This document shows, in pieces, positions 37,279-47,200 of a stretch of DNA of 64,000 nt. The DNA lies in the NCBI GenBank assembly GCA_002307295.1, contig DBTY01000025.1:1-64000 (forward strand). Direction: 5' to 3'. Below the pieces are notes generated by a model that searched no databases, was not told where the DNA came from, and saw nothing but the letters and a program-made list of their open reading frames with translations. Origin of the DNA: Ignavibacteriales bacterium UBA1304 (GTDB lineage: Bacteria > Bacteroidota > Ignavibacteria > Ignavibacteriales > Ignavibacteriaceae). Numbering within the stretch: position 1 is the stretch's first letter; every line of letters starts with the position of its first letter. The translations under genes were made by a program, and so were the position numbers.

Positions 37279-38028
37279 ATGCCTGACAAAAATTTAAATA
37301 CTACAAGTGAAAAACGAAAAGTTATTATTATTGGAGCTTCTTCAGGAATCGGCCGGGAATTAGCAAAAGTTTTTTCATATCACGGTTTTGAAGTTGGCAT
37401 TACCGGACGGCGCGAACAACTTCTTAAAGAGATTTCCGCAGAGCTTAAAACAAAGACCTACATCTCTTCTTTTGATGTTGCAAATACTCAAACCGCTATC
37501 CCCGCCTTGGAAAGTTTAATTAAACAAATGGGACGCGTAGATTTTATTATTATCAGCGCAGGCGTTGGTTCTATCAACGAACCGCTTGAGTGGCAATATG
37601 AAAAGGAAACCGACGAAACAAACGTATTAGGTTTTACCGCCATGGCAAACGTTTCATTTAAATACTTCCTACAAAATGGTTCTGGACATTTAGCTGCAAT
37701 TTCTTCTATTGCAGGGCTCATCGGCAACAGCCTGGCCCCTGCTTATAGCAGTTCTAAAGCGTATATTTCAATTTATTTAAAATCGCTTCGCAATAAAGCG
37801 CTTAAAACGAAAAAGCCTATTTATGTAACTGATATTCTTCCAGGATTTGTTAGAACTGCAATGGCTCCGGGCGATAATTTGTTCTGGGTAGCGTCGCCAG
37901 AAAAAGCTACTTTGCAAATTTATGAAGCGCTGATTAAAAAGAAGCGAGTCGCATATATAACTCGCAGATGGGCGCTTATAGCTTGGCTTATTAAGATCAT
38001 GCCTTCGTGGATATTAAGCAAAATTTAA
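37279..38028 (+). CDS. Short-chain dehydrogenase/reductase (SDR)
   Basis: A 249-residue NAD(P)-dependent oxidoreductase with a Rossmann fold: the cofactor motif GASSGIG (19-25), SAGVGS as the NNAG-like element, and the catalytic Ser (ISSIAG, about 143), Tyr156 and Lys160 (AYSSSKAY). Arg43-Arg44 after the second strand may favour NADPH. The C-terminal part is basic and hydrophobic and could touch a membrane. The substrate is unknown. It is followed after 35 bases by a small Cys-rich gene on the same strand. Confidence 0.92.
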   Translation: MPDKNLNTTSEKRKVIIIGASSGIGRELAKVFSYHGFEVGITGRREQLLKEISAELKTKTYISSFDVANTQTAIPALESLIKQMGRVDFIIISAGVGSINEPLEWQYEKETDETNVLGFTAMANVSFKYFLQNGSGHLAAISSIAGLIGNSLAPAYSSSKAYISIYLKSLRNKALKTKKPIYVTDILPGFVRTAMAPGDNLFWVASPEKATLQIYEALIKKKRVAYITRRWALIAWLIKIMPSWILSKI

Positions 38029-38063
38029 TATTTTTTTAGAAATATTTTTATTATAATAATTAT

Positions 38064-38261
38064 ATGAGTTCATTTTCATGTCCATATGTTTTTTCTGAGG
38101 ATAGTTTTTGCCTGAGACTTCACAAAGATTGCGTCCCCGGCAGACCAGGCTGCGCGTTAGCAAACAGATTCCATTTTGCTGTTCCTGTAGAAAAAAGAAT
38201 TGCCGATAAAGAAAAAGAGAATAAGAACAAACGCCTGAAGGATAATAAAAATCATAAATAA
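38064..38261 (+). CDS. Small Cys-containing protein of unknown function
   Basis: A 65-residue protein with four cysteines (about positions 6, 16, 23 and 30) in the pattern CPY...FCLRLHKDCVPGRPGC, followed by a highly charged Lys-rich tail. The Cys spacing and the conserved-looking PGRPGC turn suggest metal binding or a small folded domain. I recall similar short proteins in related bacteria but no named family. It lies 35 bases after the SDR gene and has no strong ribosome binding site, so it could be coupled to it. Coding status is probable, not certain. Confidence 0.5.
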   Translation: MSSFSCPYVFSEDSFCLRLHKDCVPGRPGCALANRFHFAVPVEKRIADKEKENKNKRLKDNKNHK

Positions 38262-38323
38262 TACCGCTCCTTTTTACTCATTGCAAATTCAAATAATATT
38301 TTTTAGACTTACAAAAAAACTTT

Positions 38324-38929
38324 ATGCAACAAGAAAACGCTAAACCAGATTCTTTATTGTTTACAAACGATTTTTATGAAAACGAGACATTTGAAAAATT
38401 AGTCAATCCCAATATTAAGCTTAATGATGTTGAGTTTTCCCGATGCACATTTAGAAACGACTTGCTGAGTCAAGCCTGTATGACTAATTGTAGATTTGAC
38501 GATTGCATATTTAAAGAGTGCGATCTTAGTTTATCGTCATTTCTCAAATGTTCATTTTTTGATATAACTTTTGACGGCTGTAAACTTACGGGGGTTAACT
38601 GGACTACAACAAGGAAGCCTTTAAAAATAAGCTTTGAAGGGTGCAAACTCAACGACTCCATTTTTTTTGATCTTGATCTTCGTGGTATTAAAATAGTAAA
38701 TTGCGAAGTAATGAACTCCGATTTTGAAAAGACCAATTTAAGCAAAGCCTTACTAAATTATTCGGATTTTTTAAGAACTAATTTTTCAGGCGCAAATTTA
38801 TCCCATGCAGATTTAACAGGCGCCGTTAATTATTCTATAGATCCAATTCAATGTAATGTAATAAAAGCCAAATTCTCGATGCCGGAAGTTCTTTCACTAT
38901 TAGCTCAATGGGATATTATTGTTGAATAA
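38324..38929 (+). CDS. Pentapeptide-repeat protein
   Basis: A 201-residue protein made largely of A(D/N)LXX-like five-residue repeats, visible as VEFSRCTFRNDLL, NCRFDDCIFKECDLSLSSF and SGANLSHADLTGA, which fold into a right-handed quadrilateral beta-helix. There is no signal peptide. Functions of such proteins range from DNA-gyrase protection (Qnr/MfpA type) to unknown; the many Cys residues are unlike gyrase-protecting members. Its neighbours give no clear hint. Confidence 0.85.
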   Translation: MQQENAKPDSLLFTNDFYENETFEKLVNPNIKLNDVEFSRCTFRNDLLSQACMTNCRFDDCIFKECDLSLSSFLKCSFFDITFDGCKLTGVNWTTTRKPLKISFEGCKLNDSIFFDLDLRGIKIVNCEVMNSDFEKTNLSKALLNYSDFLRTNFSGANLSHADLTGAVNYSIDPIQCNVIKAKFSMPEVLSLLAQWDIIVE

Positions 38930-39046
38930 ATCCTAAAGTTATTTTATACTGCTAAAATGCATTTATTGGTCTTCATTGGATATTTTCTTATTTTAGACCT
39001 GGCAATAAATATATTTTGTAAATAATTAGTCGATAGGATACTGTTC

Positions 39047-41005
39047 TTGCGCAAAACAATGATCATAGTCTTTTTCTTATTTATTTCCACTTTATTATCA
39101 TCCGCTCAATTAAATGTTGACAGCGTTTTAACAGATATATACCGGAAACCAGACACTATCCAAATAAAGATTCTTAATTTTTTATGTTTAAAACTCCGTG
39201 GAACCGATCCTCAAACTGCGCTTAAATTTGGCAGAATTGCTTTGAAAAAAGCTGAACAATGCGGCGATAAGCGACTACAGGCAGAGGCAATTAATTTAAT
39301 TGGCGTAGTACGCAGAAACAGCGGTAATCTTAGCGAAGCTATGCTTAATAGCGTCCAGGCGTTAAAACTTGCGCAGGAAATAAACGACTTAACTGAGATT
39401 GCATACTCATATAATAATATTAGCGCCGTTTACAGAGAAAGCGGCAATAATCCATCCGCTTTAGAATACGCTATTAAAGCTCTTGACATTTTTGAACATA
39501 AACAAGATTACGTTGGAATAGCTTTCTGTGAATTAAATATTGGAGTAATCTATTCTAACCAAAATAATTTTGCAAAAGCTCTTGAGCATTTGCATAGATC
39601 GCTTAACATACGCAAAAAACAAAAAGATACGATGGAAGTAATCCATTCGTTGGATAATATTGCCTATGTTTACTTCAACATGAAAGATTATGATCGTTCC
39701 TTAAAAACTTATCTTGAGCTGGAAAAATCTGAAATCATACTTGGCGATAAAAGAGGGCTTGGAGTTACATGGAATGGCATCTCACAAATTTATTTCTTAA
39801 GAAATGATTTTAGCTTTTCGCTTGAGTATAGATTAAAATCTTATCAGGTTTTTAATGAATTAAAATATTATGATGATTTTGTGAACGCTTGCGGAAACAT
39901 TGGATTAACGTACGCCAAGTTAAATAATCTGCCTCAGGGACGCCATTATATTAATGAAGGGTTAAGTAATCTTTTTCATGTTAAATCATTAAAAACCAAA
40001 TGCGATTTTTATTATCAATGCGCTGAGTTTTTTGAAATGTCAAACGTTAAAGACTCTGCAATTTATTATTATAAACTCCATGCGCAGCTACAGGATACAA
40101 TTCATTACTCTGACAACCTTTATAAATTCTCCGAGATTGAAGCGCTCTATCAAAATGAAAAAATTGTTAGAGAAAACCAGATGTTAGTTAAAAATGTTGA
40201 ATCGCAAAACAGACAGACTGTTTATCTGATTTTGATAATCACTTTAACGACCATAATTCTTTTAGGAACTCTTTACAGATTCGCGTCTGTCAAATCGACA
40301 AACACTAAATTAAACCAGCTTAACGGCATGAAGGACGCCTTCTTCAGAATTATTGCGCACGATCTTAAAGCTCCTTTTAACGCGATATTTGGGTATGCTA
40401 ATATTTTAAAAAGCGATTATCACGAGTTGTCTGACGACGAACGGTTGAGCTTTATTGATAATATTGGCGGAGCCGTGAATAAAAGCTATCAATTGCTTGA
40501 GCAGCTTCTTCTTTGGTCAAGATCAAATTCAGGCAACCTTGAGTTTAATCCGACACAATTTAATCTTTACAGCCTTATTAAGGATACTGTTCAGCTTCTT
40601 GAACCTACAGCTTCGCAAAAAAGCATTGCTTTAGAATTTTCCTGCGATGAAAACTTAGTATTAAAAGCCGATAAAGAAATGATAAATACTGTCGTCAGAA
40701 ATCTTACTTCAAACGGAATTAAGTTTACAAAAGAAAATGGAACGGTTGAAATTATAGCTTCTGAAGAAACAAACAGCATTTCTATTTCAGTAAAGGATTC
40801 TGGTATTGGGATGACAGAAGCGCAAAGTAAAAACTTATTTCGGATTGATAAATCCACTTCTACCAAAGGCACTAAAGGCGAGCAAGGAACGGGGTTGGGC
40901 TTAATAATTTGCAAAGAATTTGTAGATAAACACAAAGGTAAAATTTCTGTTCATACTAAACTTGGCGAAGGGACTAAATTTATTGTCATTTTGCCTAAAG
41001 CATGA
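39047..41005 (+). CDS. TPR sensor histidine kinase
   Basis: A 652-residue membrane sensor kinase: signal peptide (1 to about 19), a tetratricopeptide-repeat region (about 60-370) probably outside the inner membrane, a transmembrane helix (about 391-411), a HisKA domain with phospho-acceptor His438 in IIAHDLKAPF, and a HATPase domain (N-box RNLTSNGIKF, G1 DSGIGM, G2 EQGTGLGL). No response regulator gene is adjacent. The TTG start at 39047 is preferred because it supplies the Arg-Lys n-region of the signal peptide and has AGGA upstream; the next ATG is at 39059. Confidence 0.92.
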   Translation: MRKTMIIVFFLFISTLLSSAQLNVDSVLTDIYRKPDTIQIKILNFLCLKLRGTDPQTALKFGRIALKKAEQCGDKRLQAEAINLIGVVRRNSGNLSEAMLNSVQALKLAQEINDLTEIAYSYNNISAVYRESGNNPSALEYAIKALDIFEHKQDYVGIAFCELNIGVIYSNQNNFAKALEHLHRSLNIRKKQKDTMEVIHSLDNIAYVYFNMKDYDRSLKTYLELEKSEIILGDKRGLGVTWNGISQIYFLRNDFSFSLEYRLKSYQVFNELKYYDDFVNACGNIGLTYAKLNNLPQGRHYINEGLSNLFHVKSLKTKCDFYYQCAEFFEMSNVKDSAIYYYKLHAQLQDTIHYSDNLYKFSEIEALYQNEKIVRENQMLVKNVESQNRQTVYLILIITLTTIILLGTLYRFASVKSTNTKLNQLNGMKDAFFRIIAHDLKAPFNAIFGYANILKSDYHELSDDERLSFIDNIGGAVNKSYQLLEQLLLWSRSNSGNLEFNPTQFNLYSLIKDTVQLLEPTASQKSIALEFSCDENLVLKADKEMINTVVRNLTSNGIKFTKENGTVEIIASEETNSISISVKDSGIGMTEAQSKNLFRIDKSTSTKGTKGEQGTGLGLIICKEFVDKHKGKISVHTKLGEGTKFIVILPKA

Positions 41006-41062
41006 TTGCAGAGCTTAACGGAAGAAGAGTCGGCGTCTGAAACCTTATTGCCCCTGTCATCT

Positions 41063-41413
41063 TTAAGGACTTAATTGATTTAGAATATCATATATTTTGA
41101 TTTTAAGATTTGGAAGATCGTTTTTTATTATATCCCATACTATTTTTGTATCTATCCCGAAATACTCATGAATTAATAGATTTCTTAAATCAGTAATCTC
41201 ACGCCATTCAATTTCCGAGTATGTTGTTTTCATCCACTCAGAAATGTGTTTAGCGACTTCCCCAATAATTTCCAGCAAATTGACGCATGCTCTTTGCTTC
41301 ATTAAATCAGACTGGAAGACTTCAAAAGAATCTTCTTGGGAATAAGATTCAATTTCAATTATCGCTTCATAAATGTGTTGAAGCCTTGCGTAATCCCCCA
41401 AACTATTTTTCAT
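41063..41413 (-). CDS. hepT: HepT-type (HEPN, DUF86) toxin
   Basis: A 116-residue HEPN-domain protein with the catalytic motif R-x4-H-x-Y in RNLLIHEY (Arg77, His82, Tyr84). In characterised HepT/MntA systems the toxin is an RNase and the partner MntA blocks it by adding AMP to the motif Tyr. The gene follows and overlaps the nucleotidyltransferase frame by 11 bases in the same direction, the usual antitoxin-toxin layout. It is convergent with the TPR kinase gene. Confidence 0.88.
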   Translation of the reverse strand: MKNSLGDYARLQHIYEAIIEIESYSQEDSFEVFQSDLMKQRACVNLLEIIGEVAKHISEWMKTTYSEIEWREITDLRNLLIHEYFGIDTKIVWDIIKNDLPNLKIKIYDILNQLSP

Positions 41414-41694
41414 AAACTAATATTTTATCATTATCTATAAAGGGCTTGATATGCTTGGAAATGCTTTGCATAGTTAACAAATCAACTTTTTTGTTCAATA
41501 ACTCTTCAAGCTCTAGATGAATCTGTGCAAAGCCCAACCCAATAGGTTTTGTATAATCCATTTCCAATAAAATATCAATGTCGCTATTTGAAGTTTGGTT
41601 CCCCCTTGCGGCGGAACCAAATAAATATGCTTTTATAACCGGTTTGTTACTTAAATAGGTTTTTAGCTTATCTGATATTTCTTTCTTTTTCCAT
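41403..41694 (-). pseudogene. mntA: MntA-type nucleotidyltransferase antitoxin, apparent one-base frameshift
   Basis: The minus strand encodes an about 97-residue minimal nucleotidyltransferase with the exact signature G-S-x10-D-x-D (GSAARGNQTSNSDIDI). The ATG at 41694 opens ATGGAAAAAGAAAG and hits a stop after eight codons, while the frame of the catalytic core has no start codon before it. Removing one A from the five-A run gives MEKKEISDKLKTYL joined smoothly to the core. So there is either a real frameshift, slippage on the A-run, or a sequence error. It would be the antitoxin of the hepT toxin whose start it overlaps. Confidence 0.8.
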
Positions 41695-41757
41695 CTTGCA
41701 CTATTAATTTATTATATTTAATATAAATCATTATTAATATAAAGACAAGATTTCAAT

Positions 41758-44208
41758 CTAATAATCGATCCGTATATCCGCTTTTTCATTTTTATAGAAT
41801 AATTCTATAGTAGTAATGTATGTGTTATTTTCTTTTTTTACCGAATACCCTTTTGCTAATACTTTCCCGTCGATATAAATTGATTTCGGTTTTGCAGATG
41901 AAGTAATTTCAGCTTTATCTGTATATCCAACAAACGCCTTTAGTATTATTGATAATTCTTTCTTATTTTTTTGGTATTTAGCCGATATTAAAGCTGCATT
42001 AGCGTTTGATAAATATGGATTTTCAACGTTTCCTAAAGCCAGTTTAATCGCCTTTGTTCCCTTTAATTCAGCAGGAAGAATAAGCGACGGGTATTCTTTA
42101 TTGTCGTAAATTATTTTATTTAAATATTTTCCGCTCCCAGTAACGCTCGTTAAAATGCTTCCGCCGTTATAATCCAGATTAAAAGAATAGTTCTTCGCTT
42201 CTGGTTTATATGGGTTAAGTTTAATGTTCCAGTTATTATCTGCTATGCCATATAAATGGTAAATACTATAGAGATACCATCCTGCCGCCCACATAAACTG
42301 AGGTTTATCAATTTGTCCGTACACAGTTGGATTAGTTGCATTGGAGTTACGATACTCGTACATAGCAGGTTGACCATTTGGACTATTTATTATGCCGTTA
42401 ATCGTCATACAATTTTTAATAAAATTAAACGCTTCTTTTTTTTCTCCCGCTGCAATTAATGCAAGAGAATACCAGCTATTACTATGAGGCCAAACTCCGC
42501 CATTTATATAATAATATTTATCGCCGGCTTCATTGCCAACAAATTTCCAAAAAGTTTTTAAATCTTGAAAATCCATTGGATATACAGCATAGATGCCAAT
42601 TTTAGGATCTAATAATACTTTCTTTGCTGTTTCTGCAAGTTGTGTTTTTTTTGCGTCGTCTAAAAGATTAAAATGAGAGGCTAACAGAGAACCAATATAG
42701 TAATGCAAATCCTCGCTTCCGTCTTCAAAATAATTTGTTAAGTAGTTTATTTTTTTATTCCATAACTTTTCATTTAGCTTAATCTGCATTTCATTTGATA
42801 AGCGTTGATAATAAGTAAGCTTCCCTTCGCTTTCATTTATGTTAGAAGCTATATAAACGTAATCGCGCAGCGCCTGAGCGGCCAATATAGTCATAAAAGC
42901 TCTGGGACCCCAATTTGTGCCAATGTCCCACCAGTCGGGTCTATAAGCCCACATAAGGCTGTCTGCCCTTTTGTTTTTTAATATTTCTGTAATGCTTTTT
43001 GTTATGTATGGATATAGAGCCTTAAGCGTCGCAGTATCTTGCGAATGCCTTAAATAGCTTGCGCTTGTTATCACAAACCAGAGATGATTCCAATTAGCAT
43101 TATCTGCTTCTTCGGTCACAAATTTATCGTCTTTCCAATAGAAGGCATGCGGTATATTTTTATCTGCGCTCGATTTACTTTTAATAAATAAAAGATCTTT
43201 TTTAACGCGCTTCAAATCAAAACTAACAGCGGCTAAATCAGTAAGCAAAACGTCATGCGTAAAATAGAAATTATACTCAGCAGGACACGGCATAGGCATT
43301 ATTTCGCCGTCAATATAATGCTTGCTGGTTTCTAACAAAGCTTTTGCCCAATGTACAGACTGATCTATTACTTTATCGCCAGTTTCAAATACTTTTTCGC
43401 TATAAGCCGTCTTAAGAACTCCATCTTCAAAATTATTAATTTCTTCTTTGTAGTTCTTAACAAGATATTCTGAAATACTATATTTTTCCTGCTCCTTACA
43501 GGTTCCAATTATTAGGACTATTTTTAGCTCTTTGCCGGGAGCAACTTTTTCTTTATAAAGAAGACTAACAGAGCTATCGCTCTTCACAGGCTGAGCGGCT
43601 GCATTAACAATAAACATTGCCGCATTTTGAGTTTCTGCATTATAACTAAAAAACAAAGCTCCATTCTTTGCTTCATACTTAACCGGATAAACAGTATTAT
43701 ATGTATGGCTTGTCCTTAGAGCTTTTCCCATATTAATTTCAAATTCGTAATCAGATTTTTTTTCGCTTGTATTTTTTATTATATAAGTAATTATTATGGC
43801 AGGTTTTTCTTTTGCATAATGATACGATATATCAATATTTTTTGGTTTCCCGCTCTTATTAAATTCAACTGAAAAAGGAGTAAGCGAATATTCGTAAGGC
43901 TCTTTACCTATGACTTCCTTTTTATTATCGTCAATTTTAAGACTGCATTCCATTACAAAAGTCGTATCCCTCTTCCAGTAATCTACGCTTGCATCCATAC
44001 TGTTTGCAGAAGGATAATAAAAGCTTATTCTCTGCGGCATTGGATTACTATGATGCATTTCCACCCCAGCGTAAAAGCCGCCCGTTTCTATTTTGGCATC
44101 GCCTTTAAATTTAATCGCTAAATCATCTTTTAAAGCTTTTGTTTGAGAACAGATTAGCACAGATAACATAAAAGATATCACGACAGAAAGAACAATACGT
44201 TTGCGCAT
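41758..44208 (-). CDS. Secreted six-hairpin glycosidase-like protein, locus B
   Basis: An 816-residue protein with a signal peptide (MRKRIVLSVVISFMLSVLIC then SQT), an N-terminal beta-sandwich (about 30-270) and an alpha/alpha barrel (about 280-660; key patches YFTHDVLLTDLA, NANWNHLWFVIT and YRPDWWDIGTNWGPRAF), plus a C-terminal beta domain. The fold resembles GH63/GH37/GH78-like helical-barrel glycosidases, but I cannot name the family. The Cys at the end of the hydrophobic core may make it a lipoprotein. A good ribosome binding site (AAAGGAAG) precedes the ATG. It is the last gene of locus B, next to the mannoside enzymes. Confidence 0.7.
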   Translation of the reverse strand: MRKRIVLSVVISFMLSVLICSQTKALKDDLAIKFKGDAKIETGGFYAGVEMHHSNPMPQRISFYYPSANSMDASVDYWKRDTTFVMECSLKIDDNKKEVIGKEPYEYSLTPFSVEFNKSGKPKNIDISYHYAKEKPAIIITYIIKNTSEKKSDYEFEINMGKALRTSHTYNTVYPVKYEAKNGALFFSYNAETQNAAMFIVNAAAQPVKSDSSVSLLYKEKVAPGKELKIVLIIGTCKEQEKYSISEYLVKNYKEEINNFEDGVLKTAYSEKVFETGDKVIDQSVHWAKALLETSKHYIDGEIMPMPCPAEYNFYFTHDVLLTDLAAVSFDLKRVKKDLLFIKSKSSADKNIPHAFYWKDDKFVTEEADNANWNHLWFVITSASYLRHSQDTATLKALYPYITKSITEILKNKRADSLMWAYRPDWWDIGTNWGPRAFMTILAAQALRDYVYIASNINESEGKLTYYQRLSNEMQIKLNEKLWNKKINYLTNYFEDGSEDLHYYIGSLLASHFNLLDDAKKTQLAETAKKVLLDPKIGIYAVYPMDFQDLKTFWKFVGNEAGDKYYYINGGVWPHSNSWYSLALIAAGEKKEAFNFIKNCMTINGIINSPNGQPAMYEYRNSNATNPTVYGQIDKPQFMWAAGWYLYSIYHLYGIADNNWNIKLNPYKPEAKNYSFNLDYNGGSILTSVTGSGKYLNKIIYDNKEYPSLILPAELKGTKAIKLALGNVENPYLSNANAALISAKYQKNKKELSIILKAFVGYTDKAEITSSAKPKSIYIDGKVLAKGYSVKKENNTYITTIELFYKNEKADIRIDY

Positions 44209-44264
44209 AAGCCGCTTCCTTTAGTTTAGATTTTGCCTGAATAAATGTTTTTTATATTTATTCG

Positions 44265-47200
44265 TTATTTTATCAACATTAGTTTTCTCGTTTCAGAATA
44301 ATTCCCCGCTTGAATTCTATAATAATAAATGCCGCTTGACAGCCTGTATTTATCGGCTTCAAACTGCGTTGTATAAGAGCCCGCCTTTTTCCATTCGTTT
44401 ACAATCGTCGCTACTTCCCTTCCAAGCGGATCATATACTTTTATATTTACTTTTGAGTCTTTTGCAATTTGATATTTTATTACAGTAGACGGATTAAATG
44501 GATTGGGATAATTTTGATACAACGCATAATTTTTAGGCGTTGTAATTGGATCGTCATATTTAACAGATGTTGCGATATCAGAAAGGTTTTGTATTTCGCT
44601 AACAGAAAGAGCATAATCGTAAATACGCAGATCGTCAATAATTCCTTTAAAGTTGTAGTTTTTATTATTCGGCAATATTTGACCAATTGTAAGATCATAC
44701 GTTGTCGTGTTCAGTAATCCCGTAAATGAAGTGAAATTATCTAATTCTCCATTAATATAGATTTCCATATCGGAACCATCGTAATAAACAGTTACGTTAT
44801 AATATTTATTTACGTTTAATACTGTTTTAGAATCTAAATCTTTAGTTCCATTAGCAGTTTTAATCGTCCATCTGATTTTATTATTTGTTATTGAAACTTT
44901 CCATCTGTTTTCCCAACTGCCATGAGAAACCGGGAATGCTTCTCTTTGATAGAGCTCCCCAATATTCATCCAGAAGTTTACAGTTATTGAATCTCTGAAA
45001 TTCAAAAAATTGTTATTAGGAATAAGGACGTATTGATCTACCCCGTTAAAAGAATAAGCTGAATTAGAGTTTCCTTTTCTATCAGATGTTAAAGTAGCGT
45101 AAGCAGTCCCATTATTACCAAAACCGCTTGCGTCATTTGCGTTGCCGTTAAACGGATAATATGCAGCCAAATCTCCTTTGTTTACATTTGATAAATCGCG
45201 CACAGGAATACCAACGCTGTCAGTCACGGTTTCGCCAAAAGCATTTTTTACCGTGCATAATACATAGTAGTTTCCTTTTACGCCTGGCGCTTTCCAAGTA
45301 ATTTTTGAGCCGCTGCCGCTTATCGTCCCTGCCGACGATTTCCAGGAATACTCTATAGCGCTTCCGCCTGTATCAACTGCGCTGCAAGTTATGTCGGCCG
45401 AAGCTCCTAGATTAAGCTTGCCTGGAGCAGCCTTAATACTGTTTATATACGGCATTGAATGCTGTTTTACGCTTTCTGTGATAATAACTGTATCAACCGC
45501 CGTTCCGCCTTTTGTATCTTTCACTTTGCATATTATACTGTAACTGCCCGCCGAAGCCGCCGAACGCCATAAAATATTATTTCCTGTTTCGGATATGCTT
45601 CCGCCTGAAGCGCTCCATTCATATGAAAGAGTATCATTATCTTTATCAACTGCCGTACAATATATGTTAACGCTATCGCCAACTGTTATCTGTTGTTTTA
45701 CAGCGGCAAGACTTTTAATTCTTGGCGGATAATTGCTTACGCTTGCTCCTGAATAATAATCTACTACCACCCCGTTAATTAGCATTTTATTCAGGTTATA
45801 TATAACGGCTCCATTAGCCGGAACAATAACTATTATAGCCGCGCCGCTTGCAGGTATTGTAATATTTGTTTTACCGCTAATGCCTTTTGCCGCATATGTT
45901 TTGCTGACAGTATTATATAAATCGTACGAACCGCTGCCTGCGTCAATTTCTACCAGCTTATCGTCAGCATAAGGATTATAATAAAGATACGTCGAATATG
46001 CTTTTTTGTGGAAGTAATCAGTTTTTAATAAATCAAGTTTTAATATTTTGGAAACATTTGTAGTGTCTATAATTCCAGCTAAAGTTCCTACATGAGAAGA
46101 ACTATAAAGAGAAAGATTAGTCGCGGCCCAGCCCCCAGAAATTGCGTCTCCAGTTGCATAAGGCGAATTATTTGCTAAGCCATACTGCCTTAGCGCTTCA
46201 TGCGCTATATACGAATTCGGGTCATATTGCGCCGCCCAGCTTTTACTATCTTGATTTGCCGTCGGCAAATAACCTGAATAAAACAGCCTTGACGCATTAG
46301 CCAAGTTAAGAATCCATTTGCCAATAGCTCTTGCATATCTGCTGTCGTAACGGGCAATAGGAACAAGCGCTCCGGCCTGTTCAAATCCATTCATGGCAAA
46401 CGCATAATAATTATCATTTACTTCGCCAATAAGACCGCTCACATCATAGCCGCCCCATGAACCGACAATCGCTCCCCAGTACCTTAAAGAGCCAACGTCA
46501 AAGCACCAGTCGAACATTTTTTCAATATCGTAATTAGTCCCAACTTCGGCGTTCATTCTTGCCGCCACATTAACGCCATAAGCCATCTGAAGCTCGTACG
46601 AAGGATTAGCATAGTAACTGTTCAGAAACTCTAGGGCCCATTCTGCGCCCATCCTGTATTTTGCGCTGCCTGTTTCATTATAAGCGTTATAAAAAAGCCA
46701 TGCGAGCGCTCCTGATGCCTCTGGTTCGCGAACGCCAGACGTAAAAGGCTTCATTGTAGAAAGATACCATCCTCTATACTCCATATTGGGAACCGACCAT
46801 GGAGTTGCGCTTCCTCCCATTGTGTTTACTGCCTGCAGCCATCTATCTGCAACCGTTTTGAACTGATAAGTAAAATCTCCAGTCCCTCTATACAAATCAT
46901 ATAGCTGATAGAAAAACACATTAGGCATTGTCGCATACCACCAGTCATCTCCGCTTGTAGCGGATGGCGAGTTTAGATATACGTTTTCCGCGGGACGTTT
47001 ATTAAAATATTCTTCGCAATATAGAACCCAGTTTTTTCCGTTTTGAGCGCTCTTGTCAATTCCTATTAATGTTGCTCCAATAACAGCAGGGAGAGCAGAT
47101 AGCGCTTCTCCTGAATGATAATTGCTTGTCCCAATGTAACTATCGAGTCCAAAACTACTATGCGCTGGATAATTAATCGTGGCGTTGTTAATCCAGCCAG

